Source: Neospora caninum Liverpool
Taxonomy: Eukaryota > Apicomplexa > Conoidasida > Eucoccidiorida > Sarcocystidae
Assembly: GCF_000208865.1 (NCBI RefSeq)
Contig: NC_018394.1
Span: 4,405,797 to 4,469,796, forward strand
Length of the DNA: 64,000 nucleotides
Direction of reading: 5' to 3'
Each line of letters starts with the position of its first letter. Within the stretch, counting starts at the first letter, position 1. The notes under the pieces were generated by a model. That model searched no databases, had not been told where the DNA came from, and worked only from the letters and a program-made list of their open reading frames with translations. The translations under genes and the position numbers were made by a program. Shown here in pieces: positions 32,053-43,700 of this stretch.

Positions 32053-33780
32053 GTAAACGTATTGGTATAGAGGGATGTATCCACAGGTGGACAGAGAGTG
32101 GAGCTGGTGGAGTTTTGCGTGTTTTAAACGCGTTATGCTTACGCATTTCCGTGCTCGTGCATTTGTATATGTGTGTGGAAGAGCAAGTAGGACACACACG
32201 TTCAGAAGGCATTTCCAGGGGGCGTGTGGTGTATTCGGACGTGCAGAGGGTTTGTTTCAAGAAAATGCACGTATATGTCTATCTGGCTGGTTTTCGGTCG
32301 GCGCCGGTACGCCGACGTGCAGACATGTGTCGGGTTCCGGTGTATGCCGTTTCTTCGGGGGTACACCTCCACGCGGAATGTGTGCTTACCTGGTCATGTT
32401 CTCTTTTACGGGGAGGGTGGTGTTCTTGCTGACTCTTGGGAGGTCTGAAGTGTACGCTCGATGGAGCCGGCCGGGCTTTTTCTTTCCGGGGCCGTTCCCT
32501 TTGTATTTTCCGTCGTTTACCTTCATCTGCTGCCTCTCCGTTGTGCGTTTCGCTTTCTCTTCTCAGAAACATGGTTATCTTACTCGCAAGCAAATGGGAA
32601 ACATCCTCATGACTTACGGAGAGCCTCTCACCGAGGCAGAGTTCAACGCCTTGGCTGCGTAAGTGTACATACAGCCAAGCGAGCAAAGGCGGGAACGCAT
32701 CTACTCGCAGTAACATATTCGGTATCGTGTCTACGTAAACCGGTATTCACGCATGCAGATTGCCTGGCCTTTGTGTGCGCCAGAACACTTTCGTGCCGAG
32801 ATGTGTGTAGTACGTGCGCGTGGATGGTGGACTTTCGGGGATGTAGCACAGCCTTTCTGCTTCGTGGTTTGTTTCGTAGATTTCCTCGAAAGTTACTCTT
32901 TGGCAACGGAGACGACCTGCCGCTGCGTTTTTGTGCTCTCGGCAATGTACATGCGAGCGGTTCTTCCGAGAAACGGAGACTTCAAGAGAGGCGGAGGGCC
33001 TTTCGAGATTTCCGTCCGGACGCCGACGCGGCGTTTCGTGATTCGCGTGCCGTGGAATGTCCGAATTTTCGCCAAGCGCGGTTTTGGTTTGTCCACGACG
33101 CAACTGGTGAAAGAGGCCGATCTTCATCATCGCGTTTCTGTTGATTTGCCGCGTGTTTCTGCAGGGAATTCTTCACAAGCGACCAGATCGACTACAGAAA
33201 GTTCTGCGAAGCGTAAGTCAGAGACACAGCGCACGCGGCGAGATCTCCCCCTCGTACAATTTCTCTGTGCGCCGACTGACGGTTCATCGTGTGTGGTGAA
33301 GCGGGCCCTCACTGAGCCTACGCACCCGGGGTGCGCCTTTTCAAAAGCAGTGTAACTGTGCAGAGGAGACAGCAAACACATGTGCATGGTTGCGGCTCTC
33401 GGAAATCAAAACTGAAGAACGCATACGCGCAGCAAAAAGACGCACGCCGCTTGCGCATGCAGTGGACACGGCGTGGATCTCGGCAAATTCGTCTCTCCAC
33501 GCTGTGTCTCAGTGGGCTGTGCATTTCTGTTGGAGAACAGTAATGCGCCCGTGTTTAGAGTCGCGAGAAAAGTGATGTCTCTGTTTGCTCTCGCTCTCAA
33601 CTTGCAGTCTTCCTTGCAGTCCTCTCGCACATGCGTGTCGTCTGGCGGTGTTGCCTGTTCAAAAGGGCCATCTGCCTCTCCATTTTTTGGGGGGATGGCG
33701 TTTTCGGCCGGCTGGTCTCATGCGCGATTTTCGTGTGTTTTCGGTTTTGTCTGTGCAGGATGCTCGCGCGAAAGGAGTAA
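31428..33780 (+). CDS. MLC1: Myosin light chain 1 of the glideosome (4 exons)
   Basis: This is the light chain of myosin A; with GAP45, GAP40 and GAP50 it anchors the gliding motor between plasma membrane and inner membrane complex. Exons are 31428-31916, 32567-32658, 33165-33212 and 33759-33780, with all phases consistent (216 residues). The N-terminal extension [16 protein letters not shown] carries the two cysteines (residues 8 and 11) conserved in the T. gondii protein. The C-terminal two-thirds is a calmodulin-like fold with degenerate EF-hands ([40 protein letters not shown]). Splice sites are strong: GTAAGT at each donor and pyrimidine-CAG acceptors. The last exon encodes only six residues plus the stop (MLARKE). 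Start context CCACGATGAG is good. Intron 1 has TATC/TA simple repeats. The identity is close to certain; differences from the T. gondii protein support Neospora. Confidence 0.96.
31935..32054. repeat. TATC/TCTC and TA simple repeats in MLC1 intron 1
   Basis: ATCTATCTATC and CTCTCTCT blocks are followed by alternating TA, directly after the exon 1 donor. Confidence 0.9.
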
Positions 33781-36183
33781 AACGAAGCGCTTCGTTCGCC
33801 CAAGTCTTCGCTGGCGTTTCTTGTCTTTTTTTGTATGTGGAAATGCTATCGTGTTCGGGGGGTCTCCATCCAGGGGGCGTGTTGCGCGTTCTTGCGAGGG
33901 CGTTTTGCAACAAGATGGAACATGCGTGAAGTAAGGCGAGTCAGGAGGGGACAATGCAAAAGACTAAGGCGTTAAACGGAGACTGACGCGCCTCCTGACC
34001 AACTTTGTAACTTTCAAGTGCCTTTGTTCGAAAGATATGTGCGCGTTTGCGCCGTGTTTGGTTTGCGAACGAGCAAAATCGCAGGTGCGCGCCGTAGCCG
34101 ACGTCGGAAATATTCGGACGAAAGCTCAGAACCGCTTCGCTCGCGAAGCCCGCACAGCTTTGCATCTTAGAGAAACAGGCATCTCTCAAAAGGAGAGAAG
34201 GGAACGGGATCCCTCGTTCTGGTGTCCTTTTTTGGCCACTTTGCCCTACGGACGTCTCTTCGGTTGTACGCGATGCGCGACACAACCCGTATATAGGCCG
34301 CCGCATGTGGCTGGCGGCGCGAGATTCCGTGCTCGAAACAGGCTTTGCATTTCAGCGGATCTGCCGGAAGGCTTTAGGTCCCAAAAGCGCTGGGAGCAAT
34401 CGCTGAGATCGCGAACCATATGTGGAAAAAGAGACTTTTTGGCAGAGGCGGAACGGCGGGGGGGGTGTCGTGTTCACGAGGCCGGAACAGTGTCTCGCAT
34501 GCGGTCACAAATCTCCACAATTTTGCGTGCACAATACACCTATTTTTCTGTAGGATCAGAACGGTTGACCTCCATATCTTTATACGCAATGGATACGTGC
34601 ATTTATCCATATAGCAGGTGTATGCAGATATATGTATATAGTGACCCACTTGCATTGGTCCGCCAGCCGAGCGGTAGGGTCGTGCGTGGGCTAGCGATAT
34701 ATGATCAGTGCGAACGTGTGTATGTGTATCTGTGGACGTAAGATAGCGGTGGACAGAGGACCACACAACGCAACACACTGTAGCTCAGAAAGACGTCGCT
34801 CGGCGCCGCGGGAAACAGGTGCATTGGCCGTCGCGTTTCGTCGATGTACGCGGGTTGCTGAGAACCTATTTGAATGTTTCTCCATTCAAACAAATGAGAG
34901 CCGAGCAGAATTGAGGCGACTCCGGGCTCGGACTTCGCGTCGAACAAGCTCTCGCAGCGGTGTTCCCTTCCCCCACTCTGACCGCCTTCCCACACGCACA
35001 TACCCCCTCCAATCTAAAATATATATATAGACATACATGAACGAGGTGTATACATGTCCATAGATTTACATGTGCATGAAGTATACACGCTGAAATGGAC
35101 GCATTCATAAAAAGCCGCGGCCCCACATAAATTATATACGTCTATATGCGTGCGTCAGCGTCACCACATGTCTAAGTATTTTAGACTGACGAGAACCTTC
35201 GAAAACAGAGTCGATAACGTGAGATTCACACATACTCGGGGGGAGTCTCACCGTTTGTAGGGGGGGGGGGCGGCGATCGCGGTGGACCACCATGTGAGAG
35301 CAACACGGTTTCTCGTACCTGCTCGATAAAAAGGTGGAAAGGGCCAGCCTTCTACCCCACTTCTCCGTTCTCAGAGAGTGGGTCTCTCCATTTTTTGCAT
35401 AGGACACCAGGAAGCTCTCCATGCAGCACAGAGAGAAAACACGAGAGACGGGGGAAGAAAGACGGTCGACTCTTGCCACATAGAAACTGAGGTGTGCTTC
35501 AGAGTTCAAAAAAGGAACGAGACGAGAAAAGGCTTTCCGGAAAGAACAAAGGACATAATGCAAACACGTTTGCGCCCGTAAGGCGCAGACAGCGCGTCGC
35601 TTTTTTCACTTTTTTCAAGACACCCGAACGTGACCGACACACAGTCCCTTAATGCTGCTTCCCTCCCCCATCCAAGCAAATACAATATATATATATATAT
35701 ATATATCGTGTATTTGCTTGAGTACGAACATTGACTTGTGTACATACACAAATATGTAGGTAGGTGTCCGATTTGCGTATCTTCGTGTCCGACTGGTCCC
35801 TCACCAGCACGTATATCTCTGCATATGAAGCAAGGCTTGTGAAGTCTGGTAAATTGCCTTTCCTGGGACATCGATCTTCCCCTCTGAGCCTGCAAGAATA
35901 CCCGCAGTCTGAGGTCTGTACAGCAGGGCGCTGGATCGACAGCTGGCTCCTTGCATCTGGTGGTGAGTCTCTACGATAGTCATCAACTGCTCCCGTTCGC
36001 TCGCTGCGAAGAAGAAAAATACGCCACCAGCGTGAAACGCAAGCGCTCCAGAGGCCCTGAAGCTGCGTTCCAAAGGGAAAAAGGCAGTCCTCGAAGTCGA
36101 GACTATCCACATGTGCGCGCTGCGCTCATCGCCAGATGTCGATCTCCTCTCCTCTCCTCTGCACGCCCTAAATAGGCGCCCCT
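33781..36183. other. Region downstream of MLC1, no recognised gene
   Basis: This contains the MLC1 3' UTR and then sequence with short, motif-free frames. A run of eleven G at about 35262-35272 and a TA microsatellite at 35684-35707 are present. A minus-strand frame at 35801-36112 (104 codons, starting MWIVSTSRTAFFPLERSF) is the most protein-like but is not supported by splice sites or family resemblance. Confidence 0.4.
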
Positions 36184-36429
36184 CTAAAGTCCAAAAGGGG
36201 GCATCAGGTAGCGCAATCGGAAACCGAAGACGAAGCGGAACGCCTTCACAAAGAGTATTTCATAAAAGCCACATAACCAGAGGGGCATGCTTGCATGTAT
36301 GTACACCAGCGCCTTTTCCGATAATATCGATAATCCGTGGATGGATGCAGTTGACTCCCACCAGCGTGGCAAGCTGGGTCTTTTCTGATTTTCGCTGCGG
36401 TCACCAGCTCGCGCTTCACTGCTGTGCAT
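36184..36429 (-). CDS. Possible small membrane protein, 81 residues
   Basis: A complete ATG-to-stop frame starts MHSSEARAGDRSENQKRPS and ends YLMPPFGL. The first 30 residues are polar. A hydrophobic, aromatic-rich stretch follows (SMPLWLCGFYEILFVKAFRF), with Arg at its end, as in single-pass organelle proteins. No family is recognised, and no upstream splice acceptor is obvious. It sits between MLC1 and the LW-domain gene. It may be chance; codon composition looks protein-like, but the length is close to random expectation. Confidence 0.3.
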   Translation of the reverse strand: MHSSEARAGDRSENQKRPSLPRWWESTASIHGLSILSEKALVYIHASMPLWLCGFYEILFVKAFRFVFGFRLRYLMPPFGL

Positions 36430-37727
36430 CTGTTCTCACTCCTAGAGCAGAGCTCTGGAATAAAAGGCCATCAGCCTCCCCTTCGTGAACGCACACCAGA
36501 AAGATTATCTCCACAAGTGTACACACATACACCCTTCTCTCGCCTTATTTTTCATTTCAAATATGTATATATATATATATATATATACATATACAAATGA
36601 AAAAACGCTCAAGTTGAGATTTGGATGCGTGCCCATCTCTTGCGGACTCTACTGTGTTTTTCAATGGCGAAGTCGATTTACGAATTTGTAGGTATATCTT
36701 GCAAGAACTGAATCTGTGTCTTGAGCCGAGAACTAGGCACGCTGAACGTACGAAATGGGACGGCCTTCTCTGACGCGAAAGGTAAGCTACAATAACATAC
36801 AAATCAGTGACCTTGAACGAAAACACCCTTGATTTCCTGCTGTACGTCCTTGACACGTACGCAGAGATCTAATCACGTGGGTACGCATACACCAGATAGA
36901 CTTATATAGATACAAACCAGTAAGAATACATTACTTATACTATATGACAGTGAGGACAGTAAACAACCAGACGGATAGACGATTTCCAGACTCGCGGAAG
37001 GGCCGTTTGTTTTTTGTTTCGGGGTCTCCCCTAAGAAGTCCCTTTTTCTTCAGTCAGAAAACGATCCATTTCCCGCGTGCCTTGAGTTCTTCACGCACAG
37101 ATGCCGCGCTGTACTACGCACAGCAGTAGTCGTAGAGCGCAGCTTTGCGTGGTTTTCGTCCAACTGGCGGAGCCAAGCCGCTTTCCTGTCTCTTTGCTTC
37201 CCTGCGAGATATCTTTGTGGCATCTCCCCTGGCGCCGCGGTCCATCCCCCCGACTTCCTCTGCTTCCATAAAAGGAAGAATCGCACCACTGTCCAGCTGC
37301 CGGTACACCCGAGCGGGGATGCAGGATGCGTTGCACGGGCTATCTCGCTGTCGTCACTTTCCTTCTCCCTCGCAGGCAAACGACACGCTTTCTCCGGTGT
37401 CCTCGGCTCTCTGGAAAGAGGCTCACCGCGGGAGAAGCGAGACGTCCTCGTGGTAAGACATCGATGGGGCTGGCGCTCCTCTCGCCCAAAAGACGCAACG
37501 AGGGGGAAAAGTGTCTTTTTCTCTCTGGTCGATGGCTCTGTCTGATGCTGCCCACATCTGTCCCCCGCCCAGTCTCACCAGGTGCCAGGAGAGTCTCTGC
37601 TTTCTCGTCAGAATCGAGGACAGGCGCACCTTTCTTTTCCCCGTCTACGAAACACGCCAAGGAAATCACGAGAGAAGAAAGGAGTCGAAAGGTTTGGTGT
37701 GTCGCGGAGACCTCGAGAGAAAAAGAG
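36430..37727. other. Region 3' of the LW-domain gene
   Basis: This probably includes the 3' UTR of the minus-strand gene ending at 37728. A TA microsatellite lies at about 36563-36590. The minus-strand frame at 37050-37379 (containing KQRDRKAAWLRQLDENHAKL) is unexplained and has no clear join to the gene upstream. Confidence 0.4.
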
Positions 37728-40700
37728 CTATTCTTGCTCTTGCTGCGCCTGGAGAGCAATACGCCCCTTCAGCGCCGTCACAATGCGCCGGGCCAGAGAT
37801 CCCAGACTCGCGTCTCGGTGCCGCACGACCGCTTGCACGGTGCGTCCTAAACCTGTCGGCTTCACACAAAGACAGAAACGTCCAAACCGGTGTCGAACGC
37901 TCCGACCTAGAACGCGGGACGGCATCAACAGACCTACCGGAAGTCGGGGCACACAGAAAGTCCTGATAAAATCTTGCAGACTTAAAAGGGGACAACCACA
38001 CACACCAAAATCGAATTCGAGCGCAAATAGAAGCCTTTAGGTATACATGGATATATACGCCGGCATTTATATATATATATATATATATATAGAAAACGGT
38101 TATACATATATAGGGAGGTCTATAAGCGTACACTTATGCATATATGTATATATGCATCGGTATATATACATGCATGGACCTGTCACGTTTCTCCGCCTTT
38201 GCGCACAGGAGCTGGCGACGAGAGAGCCGAGCAAGGAGAAACGCTGGACCAGGAGACTACTCTTCCTTCGCCGTGCCTGGCACTCGCCGGCATCGGTACA
38301 CGGGAGGCCGTCGCCACAAAGCGCCTATGCAAATCTGAAGCTGTGCAGGCATGCATTCCAGGAATGCTCACTTTGAGAATCCGAAGCATCAGCGGCACTG
38401 GGAGTTGGTGGACGAGCAGGCGGTGCGTTTCGACGAGAAGCCGTCGCGTGGTTTCTGTGTCCTGAGCGAAGCAAGGCAGAAAACGTCTCCAGAAGACACG
38501 AACTGGCTGCGCGCCTTGCACATCTCCTCAGAACCTGCCTCACAGACATTCTCGCGCGCACAGCGTAAGCTTTTCCCAGCGACTCAACACCTCGCGAGTG
38601 TCGCCCGCCTCCGGCGAGCGCTCAACGCAACCGCGATGTTTCCTCCGGCCCCCACCGGCAGCGAGAAACGCTCCAAAGCGAGGTAGGCGAACGAATGCCC
38701 ACATGCACAAAACACCAGGGAAACGAAGCACTCCAAAAGCCACACACGAGTCTCCACGTGTCTACGAGTGGAGTGAGGAGGAAAAAGAAGATTCTGGGTG
38801 AGGGTTCACCGCAGGCCGCGCCGTTCGACTCTTCCCTTTGCTTCTCTGGCGCACACCGAGAGACTTTAGCTTCTCTTAGTGGAAAAGAAACAAGCTGTGG
38901 AAAGGCACACGATGCGCTGATGTGCTGACGCAGCAGTCCTTATCCGAGACAGAGAAGGTTGCCGTGTTTGAGGCACGAAAGCTTCGGAGAGAGATGAAGT
39001 GGGGAGCCTTACATCGCACACCAGCGTCTCCTCGAGTTCGCGTTTGAGCGTCAAGCAGACGTTTTGCAGTTCCGCTTCATTTGTCGCGCCTTCACACTCT
39101 TTGCCGTCTCGCGTTTGCCTCTCTTCGGGCTGCTCGTCTCCGCCGTTCGCCCTCGCGCTCTGCTGCGGAGACACGTCGCATTCTTCGCCTGCTCGTTTGT
39201 CTTCGCTGTTTGCTTCCCCAGTCGGGAGATTCTCTTGAAGCTCTCTTTCTGGGTGGTTCGGCCTTCGCCACCCGGCAGAAGAAGCCGCCGACGGCACTGG
39301 GGTTGTCAGGAACGTCTTTGTCTCTCCGACTGCTTCGGTTACTCGAGTCGCCGAGACTGGTGCGGAAGAGCCATGTGCGACACCGTCCTGCGAGAGGTGC
39401 GGAGCATCGGAAGACGAGAAAGAAGACCGCTCTTCCTCCTGGCCTTCGCGTTCGTCGCCTCGGCATGCGGGCTGGGCGAGAAACCGAGCACTCTCCTTTC
39501 TGTCTTCTCCACAGAAAGGAGTTTCGTCTTTTGCCCCCGCCTCATGTGCCTTCTTCCCGTTTGTCTCAGCCTTCGTCTTGTCGCCCTCCACCTCTCTCTT
39601 CTCGCCCTCCGTCTCTGCACGCCCACGCTGGTCTTCTTCCTCTCCTTTTGAAGCTTCAGAGCCAGACACGCCAGCATTCGCGTCTCGTCTTTCGTTCCGT
39701 TCGTTGTCAAAAACAGCGGACCCACCGAAACCCGCCTCAATCTCTTCTTTCTTGTCTTCTTTCTCCTCGTAATCTTCTTCATCTTTCCTTTCCGCTGCCT
39801 TGTTCTCGTCCTTCTCTTTCTCTTTTTGCCCCGCCCCTTCTTCCTTCTCTACGGTTTTCTTCTCTGCCTTGTCCTCCCGCTTTTCTTTGCCCCGCGCTTC
39901 TCTTTCCTTCCCTTTTTTCTCATTAGATGAACACGCGAACGAAGACAGAGAGGTGGCTACGGCAGACGCGAGCAAAAAAGGAGACTCCGAAGAGAAAGGC
40001 AAAACCGAGGAAACTGGAACCGAGAAAGTCGAGGAAGTCGCAGAGGAAGAAGAGCACACAGAGGCGGACGAGGGAGCGGAAGGCTCCGCGGAAAGCGAGG
40101 TGCGCCCAGAAGAACAGGAAGAAGAACAAACGTCCGCGCGTTTCCCTGTCCCTGTTGGGTCTGCCTGGCCGTGTCGTGCGGCTCCTGTCACTTCTTTCCT
40201 TTCCTCCCACGGCCTTTTCTCGTCCCTCTCCGCGTTTCGAACCAACCTTTGGAGAGGCAAGGCCGTCTCCTTCACGGTCGCAGGCCTCGTTCGAAAAGAT
40301 CCGAAAAGCGTGAGAGATGGTTTCTTCCCTCTTGCCAGTGAGTTCTCCGGCTCGCCGGCCGTGTCTCCGCATCTCTCATCCGGCGCTGCTTTCCTCCGGA
40401 GTTCTCTCTGAACACAGGATTCATCCTCCTTCACTTCTCCTTCCTCCTCTTCTTCTTCTTCTCCTCTGTCTGTCCTTTCGTTCTTCTTCTCACTGCCTCG
40501 CCTTCCTGTCCATTCCAGCTCGGAGGCGTCCAAGTCTCTTGAACTCGCGAACCGCCTGCATGCATCTCCACGCGCGCTGCGCTCATCTCGGTCGTCCCCC
40601 GCCCTCGTCCTGTCCTCAGTTCGCGAGTTTTCGTGCTCTCCCGGTCGAGCGGATTTCGCGCTTTTCCCCTCCTTGTCTCTGTCTGGCCGCGCCGCTGTGG

Positions 40701-43700
40701 AGCGGCCAAACAGCCCCTCGGAGAATCGAAGGGGCGGCTCAGCTTCCAGGCGCTCTGCATGCGGGACTCGCCACTTGCGGCTGTCCACGTCGTTCCCGTC
40801 TCTGTCACCATCCGGACTTTCTCCGCTCATCTCTCGCCTCGTCTCAGCAGTCGAGGACGAGGCAGGCTCCGTCGCAGTGCGCCTCGTCGCTTTTCCCACG
40901 AGATTTGGTTGGGGCCCGACCAACCGCGCTGAGGAAAGGCCCCGGCCCTCGCCTAACGACAAAGCCGAAGAAGAAGGGAGAGAAGAGAGAGAAGAAGAGA
41001 GACAAGAAGAGATAGAATTAGACGAAGAAGAGGAGAACGAATTAGACGAAGCGGAAGAAGACAAAGGAGACGCAGCGGCGGATGCACACGAAGCAACAGA
41101 AGACGAGCGACGCGGCGTTTGAGACGAGGACTGGGAGGCAGAGGGCGGGCCATCGGGCGGGTGAGGAGAGTGGGTGCCGTCTCCTGTCTCCCCGCGTCCT
41201 GCGTGTTCATGCTTCTTCGAGAGACTGAAAGTCAAACTGAGCTTTCGCCTCGAGAGCTCCGCGCGTCGACCTTCCCGTGGCCTTTCCGAAACGAAATCGA
41301 GACGCGATCTGGCGAGCAGGCCTTGCGGAGACACTTCTGCAGACGATCCACCCAACGCTTGGCGCCTCAGAATGTCGGCGATCGCTGCTTGCGCCACACG
41401 CGTAGCCTGTTCGTGCACGCCGCTGCACAGCCTCGCGGCTTCCAGCGGCGAGGCAGCGGCAGCGAGAAACGTCTCAGAAGGTCCAGAAGAAGAGGACGAG
41501 GAAGGTGAAGAGGAAGCGACAGAGGAAGAAGAGGAAGACGGGTAAGAAGAAGAGAGGGGAGGGTCACCTGGCGACAAAAAAGACAAGGAAGGAATTCGAG
41601 AAGAGAGAAGAGATACTTTTGGGCCTGGGAATGGGGCCCGTTGGCCGCGAGCGCCTAGTCCACGAGGCTGGCCCTCGACCGATGGGAACGTAGGTCGGCT
41701 GTTCAGATCGTTCGTTTCAAGGCCCGTGTCTGTGGTTTTCGCATTTTCACAAATGCGAGATGAGCAGCGGAAGGCCTGCTCGTCGTGCAAAGAGCTTGAG
41801 GTCAGCAGTTCCCTCCGGCCGGCATCTGTCCTTCTCGCGCTGGTTTCCGCTGTGGCTAGGACTTCGCCGCATTTCGCTTCCAGGTTTTCTCCGGTCTTGG
41901 CAGTATCCCCAGTGCCTTCGCCAGAGAAGCACCGAGGGCTCTTCGCGTTGCCGGCGGCCCTCGAGGTGACTCCCTCATTCGTCGACACCCGCCCTGTGGA
42001 GCATGTACCGCCCACCCCGCGTTTGTCTCGAGAAGGCTGGGCGAAATCGGAAGCAGAAGCAAACGCCGAAAGAAGAGGCGAAGCCAAATCAGAAGAGGAA
42101 GAAGCCGAGAGAGAAGAAGAGGAAGAGAGAGAGGGAGAGGAAGAGGAAGAGAGAGAAGAAGAGGAAGAAGCCGAGAGAGAAGAAGAGGAAGAGAGAGATG
42201 AAGAGGAAGAAGCCGAGAGAGAAGAAGAGGAAGAGAGAGATGAAGAGGAAGAAGCCGAGAGAGAAGAAGAGGAAGAGAGAGATGAAGAGGAAGAAGCCGA
42301 GAGAGAGGAAGAGGAAGAGAGAGAGGGAGAGGAAGAGGAAGAGAGAGAAGAAGAGGAAGAAGCCGAGAGAGAAGAAGAGGAAGAGAGAGATGAAGAGGAA
42401 GAAGCCGAGAGAGAGGAAGAGGAAGAGAGAGAGGGAGAGGAAGAGGAAGAAGCCGAGAGAGAAGGAGAGGAAGAAGCCGAGAGAGAAGAAGAGGAAGAGA
42501 GAGAAGAAGAGGAAGAAGCCGAGAGAGAAGAAGAGGAAGAGAGAGATGAGGAGGAAGAAGCCGAGAGGGAGGAAGAGGGCGAAGACGAGAACGATCGCGA
42601 TTTGAAAGTTTTGCTCTGGGAACAGAAGGTGAGATAGTGCGGGCGTTTGCCCCACGAACTGCGAGACTCCCCGTCTTCCCGACGCGAAGACGCACGAAAG
42701 GACGAAGCATAAGCTCTGCTTTCTTGTCTCTCTCTTCTGCCTTGTTCTCGCCACCATGTCCCTTCGTCGCATCGCGAATCTCCACCGTAGGCAGGCCGAA
42801 AAGCGGCGCTGGAAGAAGAGTACGTGGACGAGGAGCCTTCTCTGTGACGCGCTTTCTCTTGGCATCCTCTTCCCCGAATTTCTTCCTCTCGACGCGGCGG
42901 CGAGCTGCGCCGTTTCCCGTCTCCGCTTCCGTCCGCTCTGCTCCAGGTCCGCCTGTCGCCTGGGGTGTACGTACACCCGGGGTCGGCCCTGTCCATCGGC
43001 CCTGAGCCGGAGCCGCCTCGAGAGGAGAAACTCCTGCGTCGTTCCTGCTGTGCGGCATGTGCCGCCCAGAAGAACGGCTGATACGAGAAAGACGGCTTTT
43101 GAGAAAACGAAGGACAACCTTTTTGTCTGCCCGCCGGGCTTGAGTCTCTTCTATCCCCTCCGCTTCTCTCGTCTTCCTCTCGCCACCGTCTGCGACTATC
43201 TGCTCGATCCCCTCCTTCCTCCAACCGTCTATGGCCGTAGCCGCTGCCACATGGGTCCTCTTTCTCGCCTCGCCCTTTCCTCTCACCTCGTCCTTCTCTC
43301 TCTCCTTTTTCTCCTCTCTCTTCTCTCTTTCCTCTCTCTTCTTTTTCTCCCATCCGTCGGTAGTCTCTCTCCCTTTCCCTTTCGCCGTGTCTTCTCGTTT
43401 CCTCTCCCTCGTCTCCTTTTCGGTTGCTGCCGGATTCCGACCTTCTCTCTTCTTTCTCTCGGAGGCGAGGCCGCTCTTCTGCATTCGAGGTGGAACTTGC
43501 GGCTCTGGGCCCTCGACCAGGAAATCGAGTCCAGGTCTGCTCTCGGCTGCGACTCTCCCGTGGCGTTCCTGTCTCTCCCCCACCAGCGGGCCTTCCAGGA
43601 GTCGCGCCGCCTTCGACTTGCCTGCATGCCGCCTTGTCCTGTTCGCCCTTCGTCGCCCGCCTCGTCTCCTGCGCCTGCTGAGGAAGCGTCGTTTCGCTGG

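Noticed and set aside
41726..42637. 303-codon plus-strand Glu/Arg-rich open frame
   Set aside because: It is the antisense of the Ser-rich minisatellite in the LW-domain gene; composition keeps several frames open. The minus strand has the conserved C-terminal domain and consistent splicing.
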